A stretch of DNA of 64,000 bases from Leptodactylus fallax (GCA_947044405.1 CAMRHE010000018.1:4464001-4528000); one strand, 5' to 3'. Positions 45,078 through 56,345 are shown, counted from the stretch's first letter. Notes: a model not told the origin generated them from the letters alone. Program-made: numbers and translations.

Positions 45078-45370
45078 GAGTGGCCCCTGCACGCAGTATT
45101 ATGCCCCATACTGGCCCCTTCATATAGTATTATGCGCACTTCCCGCTACCTCTTCAATGTTGGACCGGATGTCACGTGAGCCAGGCATGTATCGCAACGC
45201 ATAATGACGTTGGACTGGCCCACAGGCATCTGGGACGTCACCAAGGAGGCCCGAAGCCTGCTGGAGTGCAGGAGAGGTAAGTAACAGTGTTTTTTATGTT
45301 CCCTCAACTGCTTGGGGCCTCCAATCATTATACTCTGGGGTCTGAAAAGACCCCGATATTTACGCCACTG
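45078..45370. mobile_element. hAT-like element, 3' part only
   Basis: Matches the right-hand part of 46600-47077, including GTGGCCCCTTCATATAGTAT and the end TTTACGCCACTG, followed by GCTGGACT (one mismatch to the ACTGGACT duplication of the intact copy). The left half has been replaced by the truncated Tc1. Confidence 0.75.
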
Positions 45371-46122
45371 GCTGGACTGCCATACTGGATTTCAGCATTC
45401 TTATAAATTGAAACGTTTTTAAACTACTCATGCCTCCTGTAACAAAACACATGGCTGCTCCTCGAGCTAATGAAAACTCTCAGCAGACCCAAGCCATCTC
45501 CAATCTGAGAAGGTATGTAACAGACAACAGCGAGCTGCTGAAACAACCCAGCAGACCCAAGCCCATGTCTAATCTGACAAGGCACTGTCAGCCACATGCA
45601 CACAGCTGCACTCCAGGTTTCAATAACAACCCAGCCATTTTTCTTCACTGCTGTAGGTCAGCTTTAAAGGGGCAGGGCGCTGTGGATGACACTGTTACAC
45701 AAGGTCACATACACACAGCTTTACTCCAGGTTTTCCATAACAACCGATCGCAGGTTTTTCACTGATATCCAAACTGAGATGCACATGATCACATGACACT
45801 TATGGACCAATGGAAAATCGCAGGTTCAGTCTTGACATACACACAGCTTTACACCAGGTTTCCATAGCAACCAAGCTATTTATGTCCTGTATGAGTCAAT
45901 AGCAGTTCGCAGGTCCTTAAATATTCAGTCATATGAAGTGTATTAGCCAATGTAAGTTCACATTTCATTTACCAGGTTTCCATAGCAACACAGCCATAAA
46001 TAGACTATACCTATACTGGACTGCCATACTGGATGTCAAGTGCAAAACTGGCCAATTCTTATGGGGTCACTACACAAACAAAAAATGAAATATACCCGTG
46101 CGAAGCCGGGTCCTTCCTCTAG
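45371..46122 (+). mobile_element. Helitron, 3' portion
   Basis: Begins at the hAT insertion point and continues to the Helitron 3' hairpin and CTAG (46119-46122). Colinear with 47086-47833 and, inverted, with 6066-6814. It is followed without a gap by the TC start of the next unit. The frame 45430-45765 is the shared Helitron frame of unknown function. Confidence 0.75.
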
Positions 46123-47833
46123 TCTCTTATATATATAAAAATGAGTTTCTGTCTGTCTGTCTGTCTGTCTGTTCTTTATGCGCGACGAAACGACTGGACC
46201 GATCCTCACCAAATTTGGCACACATGTACATCAGGTGTCCGGGAATATTTTAGACTGGGTTTCAGCTCTCTTGGATGTACCGTTCCTGAAATACCGTATT
46301 CCCAAAAAATGACCAACATTAGCTAATACAAGCCTCCAAGTCTTTCACTCATATTCCAAATGCCATACACACGGTCACATGTCCCTTATCAGCCAATAAG
46401 AGCTTACAGGCGCTTACTCTCCTCAGACACACAGGTTTCCATAGCAACCAAGCTATTTATGATCTGTATTAGTCAATAGCAGTTCGCAGGTCCTTAAATA
46501 TTCAGTCATATCAGGTGTATCAGCCAATATAAGTTCACATTTAATTTACCAGGTTTCCATAACAACACAGCCATAAATAGACTGTACCTATACTGGACTC
46601 AGTGGCGTAACTAGCAATGGCTGGGCCCCAAGGCGAACATTTGACATGGGACCCCCACACAAACTGCATTCCTACACACACTATTATGCCCCATAGTGGC
46701 CCGTGCACACACTATTAGGCCCCACAGTGGCCCCTGCACACAGTATCATAGTGGCCCCTTCATATAGTATTATGCGCACTCCCCGCTACCTCTTCAATGT
46801 TGGACCAGATGTCACATGAGCCAGGCATACATCGCGACGCATAATGACGTCGGACTGGCCCACCGACATCTGGGACACCACCAAGGAGGCCTGAAGCCTG
46901 CTGAAAAGACCCCAAAGTATAATGATAGCAGTGTTTGTGGGGTTCACGGCCCGCAGGCCTTACTTACTGAGCAGGAGCAGGGATTGATAAGTAAATAGGG
47001 CCCTTTACCTGCCGGGACCCCTAATGCCCCGGGCCCCTAATGCCGCTACCACTGCTACCCCGGTATTTATGCCACTGACTGGACTGACATACTGGATGTC
47101 AGCATTCTTATAAATTGAAACGTTTTTAAACTACTCATGCCCCCTGCAGCAAAATGCATGGCTGCTGCTTGAGCTAATGAAAACTCTCAGCAGATCCAAG
47201 CCTGTCTCTAATCTGACAAGGCATGTCACAGACAACAGCGAGCTGCTGAAACAACCCAGCAGACCCAAGCCCGTCTTCAATCTGACAAGGCATTGTCAGC
47301 TACATGCACACAGCTGCACTCCATGTTTCCATAACAACCCAGCCATTTTTCTTCACTGCTGTAGGTCAGCTTTAAAGGGGCAGGGCGCTGTGGATGACAC
47401 TGTTACACAAGATCACATACACACAGCTTTACTCCAGGTTTTCCATAACAAACGATCGCAGGTCTTTCACTGATATCCAAACTGAGATACACATGATCAC
47501 ATGACGCTTATGAACAAATGGAAAATTGCAGGTTCTTCAGTCTTGACATACACACAGCTTTACACCAGGTTTCCATAGCAACCAAGCTATTTATGACCTG
47601 TATGAGTCAATATCAGTTCGCAGGTCCTTAAATATTCAGTCATATGACGTGCATCAGCCAATTTAAGTTCACATTTCATTTACCAGGTTTCCATAGCAAC
47701 ACAGCCATAAATAGACTATACCTATACTGGACTGCCATACTGGATGTCAAGTGCAAAACTGGCCAATTCTTATGGGGTCACTACACAAACAAAAAATGAA
47801 ATATACCCATGCGAAGCCGGGTCCTTCTGCTAG
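46123..47833 (+). mobile_element. Complete non-autonomous Helitron carrying a hAT element
   Basis: Starts TCTCTTATATATATAAAAAT and ends with the hairpin ACCCATGCGAAGCCGGGT, 11 bases later CTAG (47830-47833), then host T. Here one base of the hairpin stem is mutated. A hAT element lies at 46600-47077. No Rep/helicase. The frame 47177-47473 (KTLSRSKPVSNLTRH with an internal duplicate) is shared with the other copies. Confidence 0.78.
46600..47077. mobile_element. hAT-like non-autonomous element inside Helitron
   Basis: CAGTGGCGTAACTAGC to TATTTATGCCACTG, flanked by the octamer ACTGGACT (46592-46599, 47078-47085), the complement of the duplication around 6823-7448. It has two to three copies of the 31-bp minisatellite and no transposase. 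Confidence 0.82.
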
Positions 47834-49789
47834 TATATTATAAAGACCAACCAGCTAGTAAAAACACATTCAGGGTATGGCCCCATGCCACTTTGGAGGT
47901 AATGTAAAATGCAGCGTTTCATGCTGCAGTGTTTCCGCTGCAGTCAAAACGCTGTGTTTTCACAACGTGGGGCCCCGGCCTCAAGATGGTCTCATTCAGA
48001 GATCCTTATTAACCACAGGGTAAGAATTTCCACTGGCATCCCACTTGCACTTACTGTCAAACTCTAGGACATGGACAGGCTTAAACCCTAGAAGCACTAC
48101 TGTAAGAGCTAGAAAAAGCTGAAGACTTCTTACAGTAAGAAGGCCTCAGGCAAATCCACATGGGGAATGGTAACATCCTTAAGAATAATATGCTAGAAAG
48201 CTCCACACTTGGGGATAATATGCTAGAAAGCCATTAAAATACTTTTAGACATGAGGATTCGCTTTACTGTAATACCAATTTTCATACAATGCTTCCATTT
48301 AACAAATCACTTTGAAGCATATTTTGTGTTTAATATTTGATATAATCATGACAACCTAAACATGTTCTTTCCTGCACTGCGTACACGCACAGTAAATCAC
48401 TTCATCTTTCATACCTGTATAAATAATAGAGATTAAAAGATTAATAACTGAATCAGATGTACGTGTAAAAAGCAAGTGTGGAGCAATAAGAATGTAACAC
48501 ATTAATTGATAATAAAAATAAAAAAATAAACACAGTGTCATGTATTATGTCAGATATGGCTGTATACCTGTAGACTTCAAAAACAGTATGGAAGCTATTG
48601 AACACTTGATTTAAATTTTCTTGACAACTTTTTTTATAGATCACCTGACCAGGTAAAAAAAAAGCCTTCTCCTCATAGAGAAAATATAAGAAAATAAAAA
48701 AATATCAAAGGCTATATGCAGAGGAAGAACAAAGAGCTTTTCACACAGTGGGTCACGCTGAAATATACAGTATATATTATCAGATACTGTTGAAAAACAC
48801 CTCTGTAAGACTGATATGTCTAAGGCAGGTCATACACATCGGACTGCTGATGGTCAAAAATTCTCTTCACTCTTATAAACAGACACCACTTTTTTGACTG
48901 AAAACAGAATTACATTTATTTGTTTTTATTTATCTTAATTCCCAACTGGTCTATTATAATGTATTTTAATGTGCTTTTAGAGTTTATGATAATGATATTT
49001 TAGCACTGATGGTTTTGTTTCATTGAGACAGCTTATATTTATATTTGTTACAGATGTCTTTATGTTATAGATTATTCCAATCTTTAATGTCCTGTTTTAT
49101 CTCATACTTTTGGAGTGACACTGTTTATTATTAGGCAAACTCACTTGCAATCTCCTGGCCTTCTCATGTGCCTTGTAATTGGCGTCCCATTGCATCACCC
49201 TGCATGCATATATTTAGGAGGAGAGCAGATTTTTAGGTTAATTTACCTAATACTTTTTATCACTGGTGTACCATAGGGTCTTTTATTATTAACATTTTAT
49301 CGCTTCTAATATAATTTTTACTGTTTTACACTACCGCCCACTTAGGTTATATAAGGTAATGCATGTTCACAATACTTTTATATTCATCTGTAGAAGAGGT
49401 TGGACTCTGATATACATTATTGATCCCAGTTGGCAAAGTGCTCGTGTCTAGTAATTTGCTGTTGGCTGCTCTATAAGCTTTGTTCTTGGCTTGATAGTCA
49501 AAGAAAAACTGTTTCTCTAGCACTGCCTTTTGGAAGATAGCTCCCTATAGCTCAATGCCTGGCTTTCAAGAAACCTAGTGACATGACCTGGGTTTAAAGC
49601 AACACCAGAATATCTCCTCCAAGAGGAAGAGAAACCCATCTGCAGACCTCTGTTTCAGTGTTATTGCCCGTCATCAATGTGAAGCAAGGTAGTGGTTGGC
49701 TGGATATCTCTGGTAGCAGATTATCAGCCCTGTGGACAAAATGATTGAACATATAGAAATCCACCAGCTCATTGTGGGAATGTCATAAG
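47834..49789. other. No gene seen; one MITE fragment
   Basis: About 47878-47985 (GGCCCCATGCCACTTTGG to CAACGTGGGGCCCCGG) is a GTGGGGCC-type MITE remnant. The rest is AT-rich without supported frames. Confidence 0.45.
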
Positions 49790-50130
49790 TAGAGATGAGT
49801 GAACCAACTCCTACTTGGATTGATTTGACATGAATATTCCAAATTGTTCAGTTTTTTACGAAACTGAACAAATGGAGATTTGTTTCAGTCTGAAGAGACC
49901 CCAGAGTATAATGAGGTCACTTTCACTTTGACATATCTTCAGCTGTGTTTGCCGTAAAGAGCTAGAATTTGGATAGATAGGTTCCTAGGAGCCCTGACAC
50001 TGTTCTACATTATGTTTTAAGACATTTTAAGGTATGGTTCATACCAAACTTGTTGGACCTGAAATGAATCTTGCACCCAAGCCACATGAACCCGAAATTA
50101 AACAAATCCTTAGAGGTTCAGCCATCTATA
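49790..50130. mobile_element. hAT-like MITE with TAGAGATGAG ends
   Basis: Starts TAGAGATGAGTGAACC and ends GGTTCAGCCATCTATA, similar to the termini of the 6.5-kb hAT element. The flanking octamers (GTCATAAG and GTTATATA) match only partly. 341 bp, non-coding. Confidence 0.5.
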
Positions 50131-50138
50131 GTTATATA

Positions 50139-51296
50139 GCCCCCAATAAATATTAGACGACTGGTTGGTCCTATCAAAATTGGTTGACATTAGTCACTCA
50201 TGGATTAACATTAACTAATTGATTACGTAATTAACAATTGGATGTTCCCTGTCTTTCCACTGTGCAATAAAAATAGATATTTAGCGCACTGAAGTGCATT
50301 GGCATGGGATTACTGTGTCTGATCCTATCCAGTCTTCTTTGAGGACATAATAACTATATTTTACAGTGTGTCAAGCAAATCACTATAACATTGGAGAAGA
50401 GACAGATGAAATATTGTTGTTTTCACACAATGATATTCATTAACATACAGTATAAGTAATAATTGTTAGAATAATGGGGCCTGGTCAGTGAGACCCCAAC
50501 TCAAGCTATGTTCATATCTGCGGCCGAGTCTCTGTGGTGGTGCCTCTCCATAGTGTGAACCTAGGGTAAGATATCCACTGATCAATAGGACTAGATATTC
50601 CAATCTCTCTTCATCAGGACATCTGTATATATCAGTGAATGAATATGTGTTCTGTTGCTTCAACTCACTAGGAGATATGGGAGATGAATGAGTATGCTAA
50701 TATTCTTCTGTATCTACCTAGACTTGTAAGGGATTGGCAACACACATTCCATATGATTCCCACTTACCATGGTATACCAACACTAGTGATTGGTGAGGAT
50801 ACAGCATTCGCACCTCCAGTAATTGAACATAAAGGCAAAAAAATATAGCTTTGTGGAATCTTTTTTTACTAGGTTACTTTTCCTACCTTTCATGTACCCA
50901 TTTCCTGTAGTCTGTATCCTTTATTTTACTGTATCTATTCCTGCTTTGTCAAACAACTTTGCCTGTCTTTCCTTTAACATGCTTTTATTTATATGGATCC
51001 TGTAGAGGCAGAACTCTATCAATTCATCCTGACTACAACTGAAATCCTTTCTATGTACATTAAGGTTAATTTAGAAGACTAGATGAGCATGGTCTTTTCA
51101 TAGCTCCATAGTTATGGTCCAGACCAGGACCTTAAGCCCTTAGGGACTAAAGCTGTCCAGACTCATTAGATAGCTATTGAAAGCTATCGATCCCTACTTA
51201 CCTATAAACTTGCAAGGCAGGAATATAGAAAGAGCAAAGGAGCAGTTGCCTCAACCACATGTAAATTTTCAATAAAATATATTGCAGACTTATATA
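50139..51296. other. No gene seen
   Basis: AT-rich single-copy-looking sequence; the frames 50466-50663 and 50823-51005 show no recognisable domain. Confidence 0.45.
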
Positions 51297-51617
51297 CAGT
51301 ACAATCTAAAGTATTGTGTGAAAGTTTTAGGTTGGTGTGAAAAAAAAATAGATTGTGAAAATAGAAGTGCTCATAGTTTGTTTTTGTCAATTAATGAAAT
51401 GCAAAGCGAATGAACAAAAGAGAAATCTAAATCATATCAATATTTGTTGTGACCACCATTTGCCCTCAAAACAGCATCAATTTTGAGGGTGCTCAGCAGG
51501 GAGATTGTTCCAAACAACTTGGAGGACGAACCACAGATCTTCTGTGGATACAGGCTTGCTCAAATCCTTCCCTCTCTTCATGTAATTCCAGACAGCTTTG
51601 ATGATGTTTACTCTGAA
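51297..51617 (-). mobile_element. Tc1/mariner remnant, 3' end and transposase C-terminus
   Basis: Begins CAGTACAATCTAAAGTATTG after TA, with AAAGTTTTAGGTTGG just inside. The minus strand encodes a transposase tail (VNIIKAVWNYMKRGKDLSKP), matching NIIEFVWDYMKTQKDLNK-like sequence at 57893-57970. Degenerate; the catalytic glutamate is replaced (NIIKAVW). Confidence 0.65.
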
Positions 51618-51639
51618 AATAGTTTTTAATGATATTATC

Positions 51640-51840
51640 TGTATGTTTGTTAATGCTGAATAAATTTGGAGTCTCCTTGATGGTAAAATTTGCCTTATGT
51701 TACAGCTAAAATTGAAGAAGCACAGAAAACATTGAAAACTGAAGACGCAGTGGTCAGTCAGGGAAACAGTGAAGCAGATGAAAAACACATCATGCGTTGC
51801 TCCCTTCTAAGGGTGGATTCACACTTGCTCCGAATCCGAC
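51640..51840 (+). pseudogene. Possible N-terminal transposase fragment in opposite orientation
   Basis: On the plus strand, in mixed frames, the sequence resembles the helix-turn-helix and linker region of the same transposase type (ADEKHIMRCSLL preceded by a GQSGK-like linker). It abuts the minus-strand C-terminal remnant, so the two halves face each other. Frames are broken; this is a tentative reading. Confidence 0.4.
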
Positions 51841-52095
51841 TGAAAATCTCGGGAAACTGTATAGGGACTGGATAGCGAAAAGTTAGCGATGCATTGCTTA
51901 AAAACCCATTCATTTGAATGGGTTTTTAAAGCAATGCGTGGGTGTGCGCTTACACCCTCTGCGCCGCGAATCCAGTTTTTCGCTGGAAACAAAGTCCTGC
52001 ATGTCCGACTTTGTTTCCAGCGAAATCCATGGCCCAGAGGCCCGTGAAAAATACTGTAGGGTGCAAGCAGCCAGTAAGGATACCAGATGTGTTTT
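51826..52095. repeat. Foldback sequence
   Basis: Two strong hairpins: AAAAACCCATTCA / TGAATGGGTTTTT (51899-51929) and TTTCGCTGGAAACAAAGTC / GACTTTGTTTCCAGCGAAA (51978-52025). Probably a non-autonomous element beginning near GGTGGATTCACACTTG. Confidence 0.6.
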
Positions 52096-52580
52096 TTCAG
52101 TGCGTGCGTGTATGTGTGTGTGTGTGCACGCGTGTGATCCATGTGTATGTATGCATGTGTGCATGCATGTGTGTGGTCCGTGTATACAGTATGTATGCGT
52201 GTGTGTGCGCATGTGATCCATGTGTTTGTGCGTGCGCAGTGCAAGTGTCTATGCATGTGGTAGGTGTGTGTGAGTACGCATGTGCTCTGTTCATCCGTAT
52301 GCGTAGGGTACATCCATCTCAGTGTGTTTGCGTGCGTGTCTGGTCCTTGCGTTCGTGTGTGTGTGTGTGTGTGTGTGGTGTGCATGTGGTATTTATGGAG
52401 TGGTGTTGTGGTATTTGTGGGGTGGTGTTTGTGTTGTGTGTGTCTAGCATGGTCTGGTGTTTGTGTGGTGTGTTGTGGCATTTGTGTGGTGTTGTGCTTG
52501 TGGGTTGGCGTATGTGTGCTGTCTGTGTGATGTTTGTATGGTGTTTGTGAAATGTTTATGTGTTGTGTGTGGTGGTGCGG
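52096..52580. repeat. TG-rich low-complexity tract
   Basis: About 480 bp dominated by TG/GTGCATG steps, with a run of GT at 52354-52376 and TGTGGTGTT repeats after 52400. Long frames on both strands (His/Thr-rich minus, Cys/Val-rich plus) follow from this composition. Confidence 0.85.
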
Positions 52581-52844
52581 CTCCTTTAGCAGCGACTCTT
52601 TGGCGCCGTCGCTATAATCCCTCCCTGTCAGTCACAACTGTTGTTTTCCCCTCAGCACTGTCACTTTCACCTTCACATTTTCCCATTATATATATATAGG
52701 GCCTAACTTCAGGGGCCCCAATCTAATGACTGGGGGACGCTAGCAAGATTTAACATGCGCAGTATTCTGCTCCTGTGGGTGGAGAGGGGGCGTGCCAAAT
52801 TTCACCCAAATCAGGCGAGAACTGTGGATTTGTATAGAGCGGGC

Positions 52845-52859
52845 TACTACAGATTTTGA
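52845..52859. repeat. Left target-site duplication of Penelope-like element
   Basis: TACTACAGATTTTGA, perfectly repeated at 55220-55234. Confidence 0.75.
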
Positions 52860-52996
52860 AAAACACACAAATAGGGCTAATAATACTCAATCCTATAATA
52901 TTAAAGAGTAGAATCGCTAGCTTAGAACAACAAAAAAATAAATTCTACACAAAATATAATATGAAACATATATAATTTATTAAATACAACAATTTA

Positions 52997-54645
52997 CAGT
53001 CATATGAAAAAGTTTGGGCACCCCTATTAATCTTAATCATTTTTAGTTCTAAATATTTGGGTGTTTGCAACAGCCATTTCAATTTGATATATCTAATAAC
53101 TGATGGACACAGTAATATTTCAGGATTGAAATGAGGTTTATTGTACTAACAGAAAATGTGCAATATGCAGTAAACCAAAATTTGACCGGTGCAAAAATTT
53201 GGGTACCCTTATCATTTTATTGATTTGAATACTCCTAACTACTTTTTACTGACTTACTGAAGCACAAAATTGGTTTTGTAACCTCACTGAGCTTTGAACT
53301 TCATAGCCAGGTGTATCCAATCATGAGAAAAGGTATTTAAGGTGGCCAATTGCAAGTTGTTCTCCTATTTGAATCTCCTCTGAAGAGTGGCATCATGGGC
53401 TCCTCAAAACAACTCTCAAATGATCTGAAAACAAAGATTGTTCAACATAGTTGTTCAGGGGAAGGATACAAAAAGTTGTCTCAGAGATTTAACCTGTCAG
53501 TTTACACTGTGAGGAACATAGTAAGGAAATGGAAGACCACAGGGACAGTTCTTGTTAAGCCCAGAAGTGGCAGGCCAAGAAAAATATCAGAAAGGCAGAG
53601 AAGAAGAATGGTGAGAACAGTCAAGGACAATCCACAGACCACCTCCAAAGAGCTGCAGCATCATCTTGCTGCAGATGGTGTCACTGTGCATCGGTCAACA
53701 ATACAGCACACTTTGCACAAGGAGAAGCTGTATGGGAGAGTGATGCGAAAGAAGCCGTTTCTGAAAGCACGCCACAAACAGAGTCGCCTGAGGTATGCAA
53801 AAGCACATTTGGACAAGCCAGCTTCATTTTGGAAGAAGGTCCTGTGGACTGATGAAACAAAGATTGAGTTGTTTGGTCATACAAAAAGGCGTTATGCATG
53901 GCATCAAAAAAACACAGCATTCCAAGAAAAACACTTGCTACCCACTGTAAAATTTGGTGGAGGTTCCATCATGCTTTGGGGCTGTGTGGCCAATGCCGGC
54001 ACCTGGAATCTTGTTAAAGTTGAGGGTCGCATGGATTCAACTCAGTATCAGCAGATTCTTGAGAATAATGTACAAGAATCAGTGACGAATTTGAAGTTAC
54101 GCCGGGGATGGATATTTCAGCAAGACAATGATCCAAAACACAGCTCCAAATCTACTCAGGCATTCATGCAGAGGAACAATTACAATGTTCTGGAATGGCC
54201 ATCCCAGTCCCCAGACCTGAATATCATTGAACATCTGTGGGATAATTTGAAGCGGGCTGTCCATGCTCGGCGACCATCAAACTTAACTGAACTGGAATTG
54301 TTTTGTAAAGAGGAATGGTCAAAAATACCTTCATCCAGGATCCAGGAACTGATTAAAAGCTACAGGAAGCGACTAGAGGCTGTTATTTTTGCAAAAGGAG
54401 GATCTACTAAATATTAATGTCACTTTTCTGTTGAGGTGCCCATACTTTTGCACCGGTCAAATTTTGGTTTAATGCATATTGCACATTTTCTGTTAGTACA
54501 ATAAACCTCATTTCAATCCTGAAATATTACTGTGTCCATCAGTTATTAGATATATCAAATTGAAATGGCTGTTGCAAACACCCAAATATTTAGAACTAAA
54601 AATGATTAAGATTAATAGGGGTGCCCAAACTTTTTCATATGACCG
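52997..54645 (+). mobile_element. Full-length Tc1-like transposon, copy 2
   Basis: Same 1649-bp length and structure as 7940-9588: TA (52995-52996), CAGTCATATGAAAAAG at the start, inverted repeats 52997-53208 and 54435-54645, TA (54646-54647). The last bases read GACCG instead of GACTG, a single mutation in the terminal repeat. It is inserted into the hammerhead-bearing element. Confidence 0.95.
53395..54417 (+). CDS. Tc1-like DDE transposase, intact
   Basis: 340-residue transposase without stops, starting at the same ATG as copy 1 (the frame is open upstream to 53350). The catalytic triad D153, D244 and E279 and the GRPR linker (59-62) are present. Five residues differ from copy 1: Y37 (S), T49 (A), G189 (R), V198 (L) and W204 (G), giving this copy first. 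G189 restores the usual GGGS motif, but W204 replaces a glycine in the AGTGN turn, which most relatives keep. Either copy could be active; each carries one suspicious change. It would mobilise its own element and any non-autonomous copy with the same ends. Confidence 0.93.
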   Translation: MGSSKQLSNDLKTKIVQHSCSGEGYKKLSQRFNLSVYTVRNIVRKWKTTGTVLVKPRSGRPRKISERQRRRMVRTVKDNPQTTSKELQHHLAADGVTVHRSTIQHTLHKEKLYGRVMRKKPFLKARHKQSRLRYAKAHLDKPASFWKKVLWTDETKIELFGHTKRRYAWHQKNTAFQEKHLLPTVKFGGGSIMLWGCVANAGTWNLVKVEGRMDSTQYQQILENNVQESVTNLKLRRGWIFQQDNDPKHSSKSTQAFMQRNNYNVLEWPSQSPDLNIIEHLWDNLKRAVHARRPSNLTELELFCKEEWSKIPSSRIQELIKSYRKRLEAVIFAKGGSTKY

Positions 54646-54987
54646 TAATTACAAAAATCACAGGGGTAAAAAATTCATCCACTATAGGTATAATACACGT
54701 GGTATATATCAAGTATATAGGCATATAAACACATGGGGACGTGTTAAAAGTCAAAAAAACATATCCATATCAATAAAGTGGGGACTGAAAAACCCAAACC
54801 CAAAAAGTATACAATTTAGAAAAAGGTTCCCTAAAAATGCAACCTAAATGATAAATAATACAAAATGAAAAAAGGAAGGGGGATGGGCAATCAGTCACAC
54901 CATACATGAAATAGAAAAAAACACAACCATGATAAAGTCCCCATATGTATAAATAAATAAAACTTAATACCATACCACATGTAAGAA

Positions 54988-55085
54988 AAAACGCACCCCA
55001 ACGCGCGTTTCGCCAACAATTGGCTTCGTCATGAGTAAGGGACAAACCTAGTCCCGAAACGCGTAGGATTTTCCAGATGTAACCT
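54988..55085. ncRNA. Opposed degenerate hammerhead-like motifs
   Basis: On the minus strand: AAGCC, loop, GGC, then GAAACGCGCGTT (55026-54995). On the plus strand: GGGAC, loop, GTCCC, then GAAACGCGTAGG (55040-55070). Both have the stem II-GAAAC-CGCG-cleavage layout of hammerheads in Penelope-like elements. The shared central segment CTTCGTCATGAGTAAG has lost a clean CTGATGA, so neither is expected to cleave as written. Confidence 0.45.
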
Positions 55086-55249
55086 CTCACCTTTTTTGTT
55101 AAAACTACTTTTAACTTTTTATGGAGTAAATAAAAGTTATATATTATAAAGAACTTCTTGCAAAGGAGAATCATTCTCAAGCAAAATTGCTGGATCCTAT
55201 CAACAGTCTTTTCTTGGATTACTACAGATTTTGAGTTTTATATATATAT

Positions 55250-56345
55250 AGATAGGCCATTACCTACTGGAGTAACCCCGGCAGGTAACGGCCTATTTAC
55301 TTATCGATCCCCACACCTGCTGTGGCCGGCTCCGCTTCCCCTTCTGCTATTGGATGCAGAAGAGGGAATCAGAAGCCGCTGTGAGCAGCTGCGGGCATCG
55401 GTAAGTAAAGCCAAATACTACTATATACTACGAGTATAATAATCGGAGACCCAGGGGAGGTGATAGACATAAAAACCATTGTTATTCACCTCTCCAGCGA
55501 TCCGATGTTACTCCCAAATGGCTTCGGCCTTCTTTGGTGACGTCCCAGGCATCACGTGAGCCAGGCCGATGTCATTATGTGGCGACGCTGGTCTGTGCGA
55601 CATTGAAGAGGGCCAAAAGCAGGGAGTGCACCGGAGCCCAGGTAAGTAACACTGGTTTTTATGTTTGTCATCACCTGGATCTTCAATCATTATACTCTGG
55701 GGTCTGAAAACACCCCAGAGTATAATAATAGTTCATGGGTGGGTCACTAGGAAGCATAATACCGTGTGCAGGGGCTGCTGTGGGGCATAATACCGTGTGC
55801 AAGGGCCGCTGCGGGGCATAATACCGTGTTCAGGTTCCACTATGGAGCATAGTACCATGTGCAGGGGCCGCTGTGGGGCATAATACCGTGTGCAGGGGCC
55901 GCTGCGGGGCATAATACTGTGTGCAGGTGCCACTATGGGGCATAATACCGTGTGCAGGTGCCACCATGGAGCATAATACCGTGTGCAGGGGCCACTGCAG
56001 GGCATAATACCGTGTGCAGGGGCCACTATGGAGCATAATACCGTGTTCAGGGGCCGCTGCGGGGCATAATACCGTGTGCAGGGGCCGCTGCAGGGCATAA
56101 TACAGTGTGCAGGGACCGCTGCGGGGCATAATACCATGTTCAGGTTCCACTATGGAGCATAGTACCGTGTGCAGGGGCCACTGCAGGGCATAATACCATG
56201 TGCAGGGGCCACTGCGGGGCATAATACCATGTGCTGGGGCCGCTGTGGGGCATAATACCGTGTGCATGGGCCACTGCGGGGCATAATACCATGTAATACA
56301 GTGTTCAGGGACCACTGTGGGCCATAATACCGTGTAATACTGTAT
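55250..56345. mobile_element. hAT-related remnant with 30-bp minisatellite
   Basis: The left part (CCCCGGCAGGTAACGG, TATTTACTTATCGATCCCC) and the middle (CACGTGAGCCAGGCCGATGTC) match the interiors of the elements at 6823 and 46600. From 55751 a tandem repeat follows. No terminal CAGTGGCG was found, so the ends are undefined. Confidence 0.6.
55751..56345. repeat. 30-31 bp minisatellite, about 19 copies
   Basis: Units such as GGGGCATAATACCGTGTGCA followed by GGGGCCGCTGC. Same unit family as 11340-12065, in the opposite orientation. The two long minus-strand frames (His/Tyr/Pro-rich) are read-through of the array. Confidence 0.92.

Larger units (their letters stand above)
52860..55219. mobile_element. 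Penelope-like or related hammerhead retroelement, interrupted
   Basis: A 15-bp duplication (TACTACAGATTTTGA at 52845-52859 and 55220-55234) bounds this block. Removing Tc1 copy 2 (52997-54645 plus one TA) leaves about 709 bp with no coding frame. Near its right side is a back-to-back pair of hammerhead-like arms (54988-55085), and AATAAAAG sits at 55130. Penelope-like retroelements are known to carry hammerhead motifs in their terminal repeats and often have inverted copies of these. No reverse transcriptase remains, so the family call is inference; the insertion boundaries are directly visible. Confidence 0.6.

Noticed and set aside
51819..52550. His/Thr-rich and Cys/Val-rich frames over 200 residues
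   Set aside because: Read-through of a TG-rich low-complexity tract in both strands.
55733..56315. Two minus-strand frames of 134 and 161 residues with regular repeats
   Set aside because: They translate the 30-bp minisatellite in two registers; length not divisible into a stable protein repeat and no start context.
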